A model generated the notes under the pieces. The model was not told the origin of the DNA, ran no database searches, and saw only the letters and a list, made by a program, of their open reading frames with translations. Below, one piece after another: positions 1 through 5,717 of a DNA stretch of 5,717 bases. Source of the stretch: Desulfovibrio sp. (GTDB taxonomy: Bacteria; Desulfobacterota; Desulfovibrionia; Desulfovibrionales; Desulfovibrionaceae); NCBI GenBank assembly GCA_022837365.1, contig JALHHV010000102.1, positions 1-5,717 on the forward strand. The letters run 5' to 3'. Position 1 is the stretch's first letter. Every line of letters begins with the position of its first letter. A program made the translations under genes and the position numbers.

Positions 1-36
1 GCACGGGGTCTGCCCGGGGAGGCGTCGCATCCCCCC

Positions 37-59
37 TTTTCGCTTGGACAAAGCGAAAA
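37..59. promoter_or_regulatory. Perfect 9-bp inverted repeat in the leader (possible operator)
   Basis: The arms TTTTCGCTT (37-45) and AAGCGAAAA (51-59) are exact reverse complements separated by GGACA. The right arm runs on into further A residues, and neither strand has a T run after the stem, so it does not look like an intrinsic terminator. It covers the -35 region of the candidate promoter and lies 65 bases ahead of the first gene's ATG, a position suited to a repressor operator. No known regulator site was recognised; it does not match the Rex-type TTGTGAA/TTCACAA pattern. The symmetry is directly visible; the regulatory role is inferred. Confidence 0.45.
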
Positions 60-73
60 AAACGCCGTATAGG
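45..73 (+). promoter_or_regulatory. Candidate sigma70-type promoter for the operon
   Basis: TGGACA at 45-50 matches the -35 consensus TTGACA at five of six positions. After 17 bases, TATAGG at 68-73 matches the -10 consensus at four of six. Transcription would begin near position 80, about 45 bases before the ATG at 125. This would leave the TTG at 44 untranscribed and so supports the shorter start for the first gene. The -10 box is imperfect and no mapping data exist, so this is a candidate only. Confidence 0.4.
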
Positions 74-124
74 GGGGTGCGCCGCCAGAGGCGTGCCCGC
101 CAACCACAACGGCAAAGAGTTCAC

Positions 125-670
125 ATGACCATCCGGGATCTGCTCGTCGAGCACAAGGACGCCATCATCCACAAATGGATAGACGCCATGTACGGCACCT
201 ATCCGTTTGATACCGTCGGGTTCCTGCGCAGCAGCAGGGACCAGTTCTCCAATCCCGTGGGGCACACCACGGCGGCCTCCGCGGTGGTCATCTTCGACGC
301 CGTGGCCGGCGACGACGTGGACGACGCCCGCCTTTCCGAGGCCATAGAGGATGTCATCCGCATCCGGGCCATCCAGAATTTCACCCCCGAGCAGGCCGTG
401 GGCGTGCTGTTCGTGCTGAAGACGGTGATCCGCCAGATGTTGCGGTCCGCCATCGTGCAGCACGGGCTGCACGACGCCCAGCTGGAGGTGGAATCGCGCA
501 TCGACACCGTGGCGCTCCTGGCCTTCGGCAAGTATGCCGCCTGCCGCGAACGCCTGCACATGATGAAGGTGGACGACTTCAAACGTGGATACGCCCAGCT
601 CCTGCGCAGGGCTGAACGTATATTGGACAAGCCGGTAGGGGAACCGGACACGCAGAAACCGATAGCCTAG
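125..670 (+). CDS. RsbRD N-terminal domain protein, standalone (no STAS domain)
   Basis: This 181-residue, mostly helical protein looks like a free-standing RsbRD_N-type domain, the sensor half found at the N terminus of RsbR/RsbRD stressosome proteins. Visible family marks are LLxEHKDAIIxKWI at about residues 6-19, the TYP at 25-27, FSNPVGH at 41-47, and RIRAIQNFTPEQA at 79-91. A helical C-terminal part (about 120-168, including KYAACRERLH) follows, where a full RsbR would carry a STAS phosphorylation domain; none is present. There is no signal peptide or membrane segment, so it is expected in the cytoplasm. A TTG at 44 would add 27 strongly basic residues. I prefer ATG 125 because the domain begins at once, AAAGAG lies 5 bases upstream, and the candidate promoter overlaps the extension. 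It ends 15 bases before dsrM, so it is probably cotranscribed. Homologues next to dsrMKJOP are, to my recollection, usual in Desulfovibrio. The function is unknown; a regulatory or complex-associated role is inference. Confidence 0.8.
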   Translation: MTIRDLLVEHKDAIIHKWIDAMYGTYPFDTVGFLRSSRDQFSNPVGHTTAASAVVIFDAVAGDDVDDARLSEAIEDVIRIRAIQNFTPEQAVGVLFVLKTVIRQMLRSAIVQHGLHDAQLEVESRIDTVALLAFGKYAACRERLHMMKVDDFKRGYAQLLRRAERILDKPVGEPDTQKPIA

Positions 671-685
671 CAGCGAGGTAACGGA

Positions 686-1693
686 ATGTTCATTTCACTT
701 TTAGCGGTCATTGCGCTGGGTTGCATCGCCTGGCTGGGAGCGGCCTCAGGCTTCCAGTACCTTATCGGGGTGGTGTTGCCGTATGCCGCGGTGCTCGTGT
801 TCATCGGCGGTTTCGTCTGGCGGATCGTGGACTGGGCCAAGTCGCCCGTGCCCTTCCGCATCCCGACCACGGCCGGCCAGCAGAAGTCGCTGGACTGGAT
901 CAAGCCCGCCCGGCTCGACAGTCCCTTCACCACCGCCGGCACCGTGGGGCGCATGCTTCTCGAAGTGCTGCTGTTCCGGTCGCTTTTCCGGAACACTTCG
1001 GTCGAAATCCAGAAAGGCCCGCGCGTGGTCTACTATTCGGCCAAGTGGCTGTGGCTTTTCGCGCTGCTGTTCCACTACTGTTTCCTGCTCATCTTCATCC
1101 GGCATTTCCGGTTCTTCCTCGAGCCGGTGCCCTTCGCCCTGACGGCCATCGAATTCGTTGACGGCATCATGCAGATCGGCGTGCCCCGCATGTTCATGTC
1201 CGACGTGCTGGTGGTGGCCGCCCTGGGCTTCCTGCTGGCCCGCCGCCTGTTCAGCGAGAAGATCCGCTACATCTCGCTGGCCAACGACTACTTCCCGCTG
1301 TTCCTGCTGCTGGGCCTCGTGGGCAGCGGCATCTGGATGCGCTACTTCGCCAAGGTGGACATCGCCGCGGTCAAGGTGCTGACCATGGGCCTCGTGACCA
1401 TGAATCCCGTGCTGCCCGAAGGCATCGGCGCGGCGTTCTTCATCCACATCTTCCTGCTCTCGTGCCTGCTTGCGTACTTCCCGTTCAGCAAGCTGATGCA
1501 CATGGGGGGCGTCTTCCTCAGCCCCACGCGCAACCTGCCCAACAACACGCGCGCGGTGCGCCACGTGAACCCCTGGAACCCGCCCAAGAAGTACCGCACC
1601 TACGCGGAATACGAAGACGAGTTCCGGGAACTGATGGAAGAGGCGGGGCTGCCTGTCGACAAAACCTCTGAAGAAGCCGCTGCCGCCGAGTAA
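686..1693 (+). CDS. dsrM: DsrM, di-heme b membrane subunit of the DsrMKJOP complex
   Basis: DsrM is the NarI-like cytochrome b subunit that passes electrons between menaquinone and DsrK. The 335-residue protein shows six hydrophobic segments at about residues 2-20, 25-48, 118-140, 172-188, 203-222 and 248-268. Candidate heme b ligands are H130 and H140 in the third segment and H254 and H272 in and just after the last. These spacings (10 and 18) equal those I recall for the E. coli NarI ligands. A loop of about 65 residues separates segments 2 and 3. A charged C-terminal tail of about 60 residues (HVNPWNPPKKYRTY, then acidic) is probably cytoplasmic and a likely contact for DsrK. The ATG is preceded by GAGGT at 675-679, six bases away. 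The stop codon is part of the TAAGGAG ribosome binding site of dsrK. Length and content are normal for the family. Confidence 0.95.
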   Translation: MFISLLAVIALGCIAWLGAASGFQYLIGVVLPYAAVLVFIGGFVWRIVDWAKSPVPFRIPTTAGQQKSLDWIKPARLDSPFTTAGTVGRMLLEVLLFRSLFRNTSVEIQKGPRVVYYSAKWLWLFALLFHYCFLLIFIRHFRFFLEPVPFALTAIEFVDGIMQIGVPRMFMSDVLVVAALGFLLARRLFSEKIRYISLANDYFPLFLLLGLVGSGIWMRYFAKVDIAAVKVLTMGLVTMNPVLPEGIGAAFFIHIFLLSCLLAYFPFSKLMHMGGVFLSPTRNLPNNTRAVRHVNPWNPPKKYRTYAEYEDEFRELMEEAGLPVDKTSEEAAAAE

Positions 1694-1702
1694 GGAGCCG
1701 AC

Positions 1703-3313
1703 ATGTCCAAACTGCCAACTCCCGACAAGCTGATCGCGACCATCCCCGCCTTCCCCATGGAAGGGTGGATGGACACCAAGCCGGACTTCAAGCCCGGCAC
1801 GTGGTGCTATCCGGCCAAGGTCGAAAACATGCGGGCCCTCGGCATGCCGAACCCGCACGAGTGGTCGGCCGACCAGGAAGACTGGAACCTGCCGGAGAAC
1901 TGGGAAGAGATCATCTACGAGGGCCTCAAGGAGCGCTTGGCCAAGCACCGCTCGCTCAAGGTCTTCATGGACATCTGCGTGCGCTGCGGCGCCTGCGCCG
2001 ACAAGTGTCACTTCTTCATCGGCACGGGCGACCCCAAGAACATGCCCGTGCTGCGCGCCGAGCTGCTGCGCTCGGTGTACCGCCGCGACTTCACCACGGC
2101 GGGCAAGCTGCTGGGCAAGCTGGCCGGCGCCCGCAAGCTGGACAAGGACGTCATCAAGGAGTGGTTCTACTACTTCTACCAGTGCACCGAATGCCGCCGC
2201 TGCTCGCTGTTCTGCCCCTACGGCATCGACACGGCGGAAATTACCGCCATCGCGCGCGAACTGCTGCACGAGCTGGGCCTTGGCATCCACTGGATCATGG
2301 AGCCGGTGTTCAACTGCAACCGCACCGGCAACCACCTGGGCATCCAGCCGCACGCCTTCAAGGAAATCGTCGAGTTCCTCTGCGAGGACATCGAGACGGT
2401 GACCGGCATCAAGATCAACCCGCCCTTCAACGAAAAGGGCCACGAGATCGTGTTCATCACGCCCTCGGGCGACGTGTTCGCCGACCCCGGCATCTACACG
2501 TTCATGGGTTACCTGATGCTGTTCCACGAAATCGGGCTGGACTACACCCTGTCCACCTACGCCTCGGAAGGCGGCAACTTCGGCTCGTTCACCACCTTCG
2601 ACATGGCGAAGAAGCTGAACGCCAAGATGTACGCCGAAGCCGAGCGCCTGGGCTCCAAGTGGATCCTCGGCGGCGAATGCGGCCACATGTGGCGCGTGGT
2701 GCACCAGTACATGGACACCTTCAACGGCCCCACCCCGCCCAAGATGGAGACGCCCAAGTCGCCCATCACCGGCACGGTGTTCAAGAACGCGGCGTCCACC
2801 AAGATGGTGCACATCGCCGAGTTCACGGCCGACCTGATCAAGCACAACAAGCTGCGCCTCGACCCCAGCCGCAACGACCACCTGACCGTGACCTTCCACG
2901 ACTCGTGCAACCCGGCGCGCGGCATGGGCCTGCTCGAGGAACCCCGCTACGTGCTCAGGAACGTGTGCAACAACTACGTGGACATGCCCGAGAACACCAT
3001 CCGCGAGCAGACCTTCTGCTGCGGCGGCGGTTCCGGCCTGAACACCGACGAAATCATGGAAATCCGCATGCGCGGCGGCCTGCCCCGCGGCAATGCCCTG
3101 CGGTACGTGCAGCAGAAGCACGGCGTGAACACCATGGCCTGCATCTGCGCCATCGACCGGGCCACCCTGCCCCCGCTGGCCAACTACTGGGCCCCCGGCG
3201 TCACGGTCTACGGTACCCACGAGCTGGTGGCCAACGCCCTCGTGATGCGCGGCGAACAGAAGCGCACCATGGACCTGCGGCAGGAAGAACTGCCCGGTAT
3301 GGAGGATGAATAA
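1703..3313 (+). CDS. dsrK: DsrK, HdrD-like iron-sulfur subunit acting on DsrC trisulfide
   Basis: DsrK is the cytoplasmic catalytic subunit related to heterodisulfide reductase HdrD. It is thought to reduce the DsrC trisulfide/disulfide with electrons received through DsrM. The 536-residue protein has two classical [4Fe-4S] motifs: C92-C95-C98-C102 (CVRCGACADKC) and C161-C164-C167-C171 (CTECRRCSLFC, then P). The C-terminal half carries the CCG-type site: C402 in DSCNPARG, C439-C440 in FCCGGGSG, and C480/C482 in ACICAI. An upstream cysteine, C326 in GGECGHMW, is what remains of a first CCG-like half (about 248-335). No signal peptide or membrane span is seen, which fits a peripheral subunit on the cytoplasmic side of DsrM. 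The ATG lies 5 bases after AAGGAG (1692-1697), which overlaps the dsrM stop. The gene ends with GGAGG at 3301-3305, the ribosome binding site for dsrJ. Confidence 0.95.
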   Translation: MSKLPTPDKLIATIPAFPMEGWMDTKPDFKPGTWCYPAKVENMRALGMPNPHEWSADQEDWNLPENWEEIIYEGLKERLAKHRSLKVFMDICVRCGACADKCHFFIGTGDPKNMPVLRAELLRSVYRRDFTTAGKLLGKLAGARKLDKDVIKEWFYYFYQCTECRRCSLFCPYGIDTAEITAIARELLHELGLGIHWIMEPVFNCNRTGNHLGIQPHAFKEIVEFLCEDIETVTGIKINPPFNEKGHEIVFITPSGDVFADPGIYTFMGYLMLFHEIGLDYTLSTYASEGGNFGSFTTFDMAKKLNAKMYAEAERLGSKWILGGECGHMWRVVHQYMDTFNGPTPPKMETPKSPITGTVFKNAASTKMVHIAEFTADLIKHNKLRLDPSRNDHLTVTFHDSCNPARGMGLLEEPRYVLRNVCNNYVDMPENTIREQTFCCGGGSGLNTDEIMEIRMRGGLPRGNALRYVQQKHGVNTMACICAIDRATLPPLANYWAPGVTVYGTHELVANALVMRGEQKRTMDLRQEELPGMEDE

Positions 3314-3315
3314 CC

Positions 3316-3696
3316 ATGTATAACGGCAAATACATCATCCCCGGCATCGTGATCTTCGTCGGGCTGTTCACCTTCCCCTTCTGGTCCAACCTGCTGACGC
3401 CCAAGTACGAGCGTCCGCAGCTGGCCATGCCCGCAGACCAGAAGGAATGCATCGAACCGGCCGAATACATGCGCGCCGAGCATATGCACATCCTCGACGT
3501 GTGGCGCGACCAGGCCCTGCGCGAAGGCAAGCGCGCCTATGTCGCCTCCAACGGCAAGGTCTGGGACATCAGCCTGCAGAACACCTGCATGAAGTGTCAC
3601 GCCAACAAGGCCGATTTCTGCGACAAGTGCCACAACTCCAACAGCGTGAGCCCCTACTGCTGGGATTGCCATGTGGCGCCGAGGGGGAACCAGTAA
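3316..3696 (+). CDS. dsrJ: DsrJ, membrane-anchored tri-heme cytochrome c
   Basis: DsrJ is the periplasmic tri-heme c subunit of the complex. The 126-residue protein begins with an uncleaved-looking signal anchor (hydrophobic at about 7-27). It ends with three heme-binding motifs: CMKCH (91-95), CDKCH (102-106) and CWDCH (115-119). Published work on the DsrJ family reports unusual axial ligation, one heme having a His/Cys pair; C45 in KECIEP is the only non-motif cysteine here and sits where that ligand is expected. H56, M57 and H58 in the conserved AEHMHILDVWRD stretch are candidates for the other distal ligands. The start has GGAGG 10 bases upstream and lies only 2 bases after the dsrK stop; the stop overlaps the dsrO start (TAATG). 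The exact redox role of DsrJ in the complex is not settled. Confidence 0.95.
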   Translation: MYNGKYIIPGIVIFVGLFTFPFWSNLLTPKYERPQLAMPADQKECIEPAEYMRAEHMHILDVWRDQALREGKRAYVASNGKVWDISLQNTCMKCHANKADFCDKCHNSNSVSPYCWDCHVAPRGNQ

Positions 3697-3698
3697 TG
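3681..3698 (+). promoter_or_regulatory. Ribosome binding site and TAATG overlap setting the dsrO start
   Basis: GAGGGGG at 3681-3687 stands 8 bases before ATG 3696, whose A is the last base of the dsrJ TAA stop. The same reading frame is open upstream to about 3447, but that part lies inside dsrJ and encodes only an arginine-rich out-of-frame stretch. The twin-arginine signal begins immediately after ATG 3696, so this start is well supported. The one-base overlap suggests translational coupling of dsrJ and dsrO. Confidence 0.85.
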
Positions 3699-4475
3699 AG
3701 CACCACCAGAAGACAATTCCTGAAGATCGCCGGGCTTGCCGCCTTCGGCCTTGGCACCTCGAGCGCGCTGGACGCGGCTGACGCGGTCGCCAAGGACATG
3801 CCGGGCGCCAAATACGAAGTGGGCGAAAAGCACCTGGCCGCCAAGCGCTGGGCCATGGTCATCGACACCCGCAAGCTGGAATCGCGCGAGGACTTCGAGC
3901 GCATCATCCACGCCTGCCACACGGTCCACAACGTCCCCTCGATTCCCAACAAGCAGGAAATCAAGTGGATCTGGACCGACAAGTACGACCGGGTGTTCAC
4001 CGACGACATGAGCCAGCATCTGTCCCCCGCCGTGCGCGAAAAGGACTACCTGCTGCTGTGCAACCACTGCGAGAACCCGCCCTGCGTGCGCGTGTGCCCC
4101 ACCAAGGCCACCTTCAAGCGCGCCGACGGCATCGTGGTCATGGACTACCACCGCTGCATCGGCTGCCGCTTCTGCATGGCCGGGTGTCCGTACGGCGCGC
4201 GCAGCTTCAACTTCGGCGATCCGCGCCCCTACCTGAAGGACGTGAACCCCGCGTTCCCCACCCGCATGCGCGGCGTGGTGGAAAAGTGCACCTTCTGCTC
4301 GGAGCGGCTTGAGGTGGGCCTGCAACCCGCCTGCGTCGAAGCCTCGAACGGGGCCATCCTGTTCGGCGACCTCGACGACCCGAACTCGCCGGTGCGCAAG
4401 GCCCTTGCCGAGAACTTCAGCATTCGCCGCAAGCCCTCCATCGGGACCCAGCCCGGCGTCTACTACATCGTGTAG
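3696..4475 (+). CDS. dsrO: DsrO, Tat-exported ferredoxin subunit with three predicted [4Fe-4S] clusters
   Basis: DsrO is the periplasmic iron-sulfur partner of DsrP, related to NrfC/PsrB/DmsB ferredoxins. The 259-residue protein opens with a twin-arginine signal (TTRRQFLK at 3-10, then a hydrophobic stretch and a possible AxA cleavage at A28-A30). It has exactly 12 cysteines: C74; C122-C125-C130-C134 (CNHCENPPCVRVC); C154-C157-C160-C164 (CIGCRFCMAGC); and C198-C201-C213 (CTFC ... PACVEAS). Compared with four-cluster NrfC-type ferredoxins, motif I keeps only its last cysteine and motif IV has lost its last one (S217). This leaves ligands for three [4Fe-4S] clusters, the number usually assigned to DsrO. 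It would wire electrons between DsrP and DsrJ. It is followed after 11 bases by dsrP. Confidence 0.94.
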   Translation: MSTTRRQFLKIAGLAAFGLGTSSALDAADAVAKDMPGAKYEVGEKHLAAKRWAMVIDTRKLESREDFERIIHACHTVHNVPSIPNKQEIKWIWTDKYDRVFTDDMSQHLSPAVREKDYLLLCNHCENPPCVRVCPTKATFKRADGIVVMDYHRCIGCRFCMAGCPYGARSFNFGDPRPYLKDVNPAFPTRMRGVVEKCTFCSERLEVGLQPACVEASNGAILFGDLDDPNSPVRKALAENFSIRRKPSIGTQPGVYYIV

Positions 4476-4486
4476 GAGGAGAAGCC

Positions 4487-5650
4487 ATGATCGAGAAGGT
4501 TCTGAAAGGCTCCCCGGCGTTCTACATCTGGCTGCTCTTCCTTGGCGGCATCGCGAGCCTGGGCGTCTTCGCGTACATCTTCCAGCTGAAATACGGGCTG
4601 ACCATCACCGGCATGAGCCGCGACGTTTCGTGGGGGCTGTACATCTCGCAGTTCACCTACTTCGTCGGCGTGGCGGCCTCGGCCGTGATGCTGGTGTTGC
4701 CCGCCTACTTCCACCACTACAAGAAATTCAAGAAGATGATCATCCTCGGCGAGTTCATGGCGATCTCGGCCGTGCTGATGTGCATGCTCTTCATCGTCAC
4801 CGACATGGGGCAGCCGCAGCGCATGCTGAACGTCATCCTGCACCCCACGCCGAACTCCATCATGTTCTACGACATGATGGTGCTGATGGGGTACCTGTTC
4901 ATCAACGCGCTGGTCGGCTGGGTCACCCTTGAAGCCGAGCGCCACGACGTCGACCCGCCCAAGTGGATCAAGTTCTTCATCTACCTGTCGGTGGTGTGGG
5001 CGTTCTCCATCCACACCGTCACGGCCTTCCTGTACGCGGGCCTGCCCGGCCGCCACTACTGGCTGACGGCCATCATGGCCGCCCGCTTCCTGTCCTCGGC
5101 CTTCGCCTCCGGTCCGGCCATCCTGCTGCTGCTGGTCATCGCGCTGCGCCGCCTGACCGGGTTCGATCCGGGCCGCGAAGCCATCCAGACCCTGACCAAG
5201 ATCATCACCTACGCCATGGCCATCAACGTGTTCTTCTTCCTGCTGGAAGTGTTCACGGCCTTCTACAGCGGCATGCCGGGTCACCAGCACCCGCTCACCT
5301 TCCTGTTCGTGGGCCACGACGGCCACGCCTCGTGGGTGGTGGGCTGGATGTGGACGGCCGCCGTGCTGGCCATCCTGTCGCTGTGCCTGCTCATTCCCCC
5401 GCAGATCCGCGACAACGAGCGCGTGCTGCCGTGGGCGCTGGGCATCCTGGTCATCGCCAGCTGGATTGACAAGGGCCTGGGCCTGCTGATCGGCGGCTTC
5501 ACCCCCAACCCCTTCGAGACGGTGACCGAGTACGCGCCCACCTTCCCGGAAATCATCGTCACCGTGGGCATCTATGCCATCGGCCTGATGGTGCTTTCCG
5601 TGCTGTGGAAGATCGCCCTCGACGTGAAGAAGGAAGCGGGCACCTTCTAG
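4487..5650 (+). CDS. dsrP: DsrP, NrfD/PsrC-type ten-helix quinone-interacting membrane subunit
   Basis: DsrP is the integral membrane subunit that binds menaquinone(ol) and exchanges electrons with DsrO. The 387-residue protein shows ten hydrophobic segments at about 12-34, 53-74, 84-104, 128-147, 160-184, 193-221, 236-260, 283-304, 314-336 and 355-378. Family-like features are MSRDVSWGLYI at 43-53, TDMGQPQR at 105-112, and charged residues within helices such as E254 and D328. There are no CxxCH or ferredoxin motifs, as expected for the NrfD family. Histidines are present (for example H76, H77, H176, H190, H266, H268), so heme b binding cannot be excluded from sequence alone. The start is set by GGAGGAG at 4475-4481, which overlaps the dsrO stop and lies 5 bases from the ATG. 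It is the last gene of the operon. Confidence 0.95.
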   Translation: MIEKVLKGSPAFYIWLLFLGGIASLGVFAYIFQLKYGLTITGMSRDVSWGLYISQFTYFVGVAASAVMLVLPAYFHHYKKFKKMIILGEFMAISAVLMCMLFIVTDMGQPQRMLNVILHPTPNSIMFYDMMVLMGYLFINALVGWVTLEAERHDVDPPKWIKFFIYLSVVWAFSIHTVTAFLYAGLPGRHYWLTAIMAARFLSSAFASGPAILLLLVIALRRLTGFDPGREAIQTLTKIITYAMAINVFFFLLEVFTAFYSGMPGHQHPLTFLFVGHDGHASWVVGWMWTAAVLAILSLCLLIPPQIRDNERVLPWALGILVIASWIDKGLGLLIGGFTPNPFETVTEYAPTFPEIIVTVGIYAIGLMVLSVLWKIALDVKKEAGTF

Positions 5651-5677
5651 CCCCCTGCCTTCACCCTGCCTGATTGC

Positions 5678-5709
5678 AAGGGCCCGTGCCGGATGGCGCG
5701 GGCCCTTTT
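5678..5709 (+). terminator. Intrinsic terminator of the dsr operon
   Basis: A 13-bp stem pairs 5678-5690 (AAGGGCCCGTGCC) with 5695-5707 (GGCGCGGGCCCTT). It contains a single U-G wobble and closes on a four-base GGAT loop. The T run is short (5706-5709) and broken by G. It begins 28 bases after the dsrP stop. The very GC-rich stem compensates for the weak T tract. No coding sequence is visible after it in the window. Confidence 0.8.
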
Positions 5710-5717
5710 GCATGCCC

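Noticed and set aside
16..40. Possible terminator of an upstream gene (GGGGA 16-20 / TCCCC 30-34 followed by TTTT)
   Set aside because: The stem is only 5 bp with a 9-base loop, and two bases separate it from a T run of four; too weak without knowing what lies upstream.
75..98. Stem-loop in the leader (75-83 with 90-98)
   Set aside because: Nine pairs but two are wobbles, and it would straddle the predicted transcription start near 80; such stems are common by chance in GC-rich DNA.
44..124. N-terminal extension of the first gene from TTG 44
   Set aside because: It adds 27 highly basic residues with no domain similarity, starts inside the inverted repeat and the candidate promoter, and has no Shine-Dalgarno sequence; ATG 125 fits the domain boundary better.
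624..665. Second TGGACA hexamer near the end of the first gene as an internal dsrM promoter, with a small CCGGT/ACCGG hairpin (632-647)
   Set aside because: No acceptable -10 hexamer lies 16-18 bases downstream, and the 5-bp hairpin is within coding sequence; no support for a separate promoter.
746..3220. Very long open frame on the minus strand (824 codons)
   Set aside because: It is antisense to dsrM and dsrK. Its predicted protein is rich in His, Val, Gly and Ala with no family features, which is typical of the mirror frame of GC-rich genes.
1765..3309. Alternative + strand frame of 514 codons inside dsrK
   Set aside because: The translation is Arg/His/Pro-rich with no domains and lies wholly inside dsrK, which has clear cluster motifs in its own frame.
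4463..5713. Long open frame on the minus strand opposite dsrP (416 codons)
   Set aside because: It is the same mirror-frame artefact: His/Asp/Gln-rich low-complexity protein, spanning the terminator and all of dsrP.

Overview
The window holds the complete dsrMKJOP operon of a sulfate-reducing bacterium, preceded by one small regulator-like gene. All genes are on the + strand. The high G+C content, the gene order, the NVxTMACIC-type DsrK and the RsbRD-N-domain gene directly upstream all resemble Desulfovibrionaceae (the Desulfovibrio vulgaris / Nitratidesulfovibrio type). This placement comes from recognising the protein families, not from a database search.

Layout: positions 1-124 are non-coding leader, with a perfect 9-bp inverted repeat (37-45/51-59) overlapping a possible sigma70 promoter (45-73). 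A 181-residue protein with an RsbRD N-terminal-type domain and no STAS domain follows (125-670). Five tightly packed genes come next: dsrM (686-1693), dsrK (1703-3313), dsrJ (3316-3696), dsrO (3696-4475) and dsrP (4487-5650). Gaps are 15, 9, 2, -1 and 11 nt, and each gene has its own Shine-Dalgarno sequence, often inside the end of the preceding gene. A strong stem-loop with a short T run (5678-5709) closes the operon.

How the genes work together: DsrM (di-heme b membrane protein) and DsrK (cytoplasmic HdrD-like iron-sulfur protein) form the core that exchanges electrons between the menaquinone pool and the DsrC trisulfide made by dissimilatory sulfite reductase. DsrJ (tri-heme cytochrome c), DsrO (Tat-exported ferredoxin) and DsrP (ten-helix NrfD-type quinone protein) form a periplasm-facing second quinone module. 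dsrAB, dsrC and the sat/apr genes are not in the window, which is usual for Desulfovibrio.

The system itself is known. The points worth a second look are the STAS-less RsbRD-like protein in the operon, the palindrome in the leader, and three cofactor-site patterns that can be read from the proteins: coordinated loss of one cluster in DsrO, a degenerate first CCG half in DsrK, and NarI-identical histidine spacing in DsrM. I see no mobile element, CRISPR array, tRNA or rRNA.
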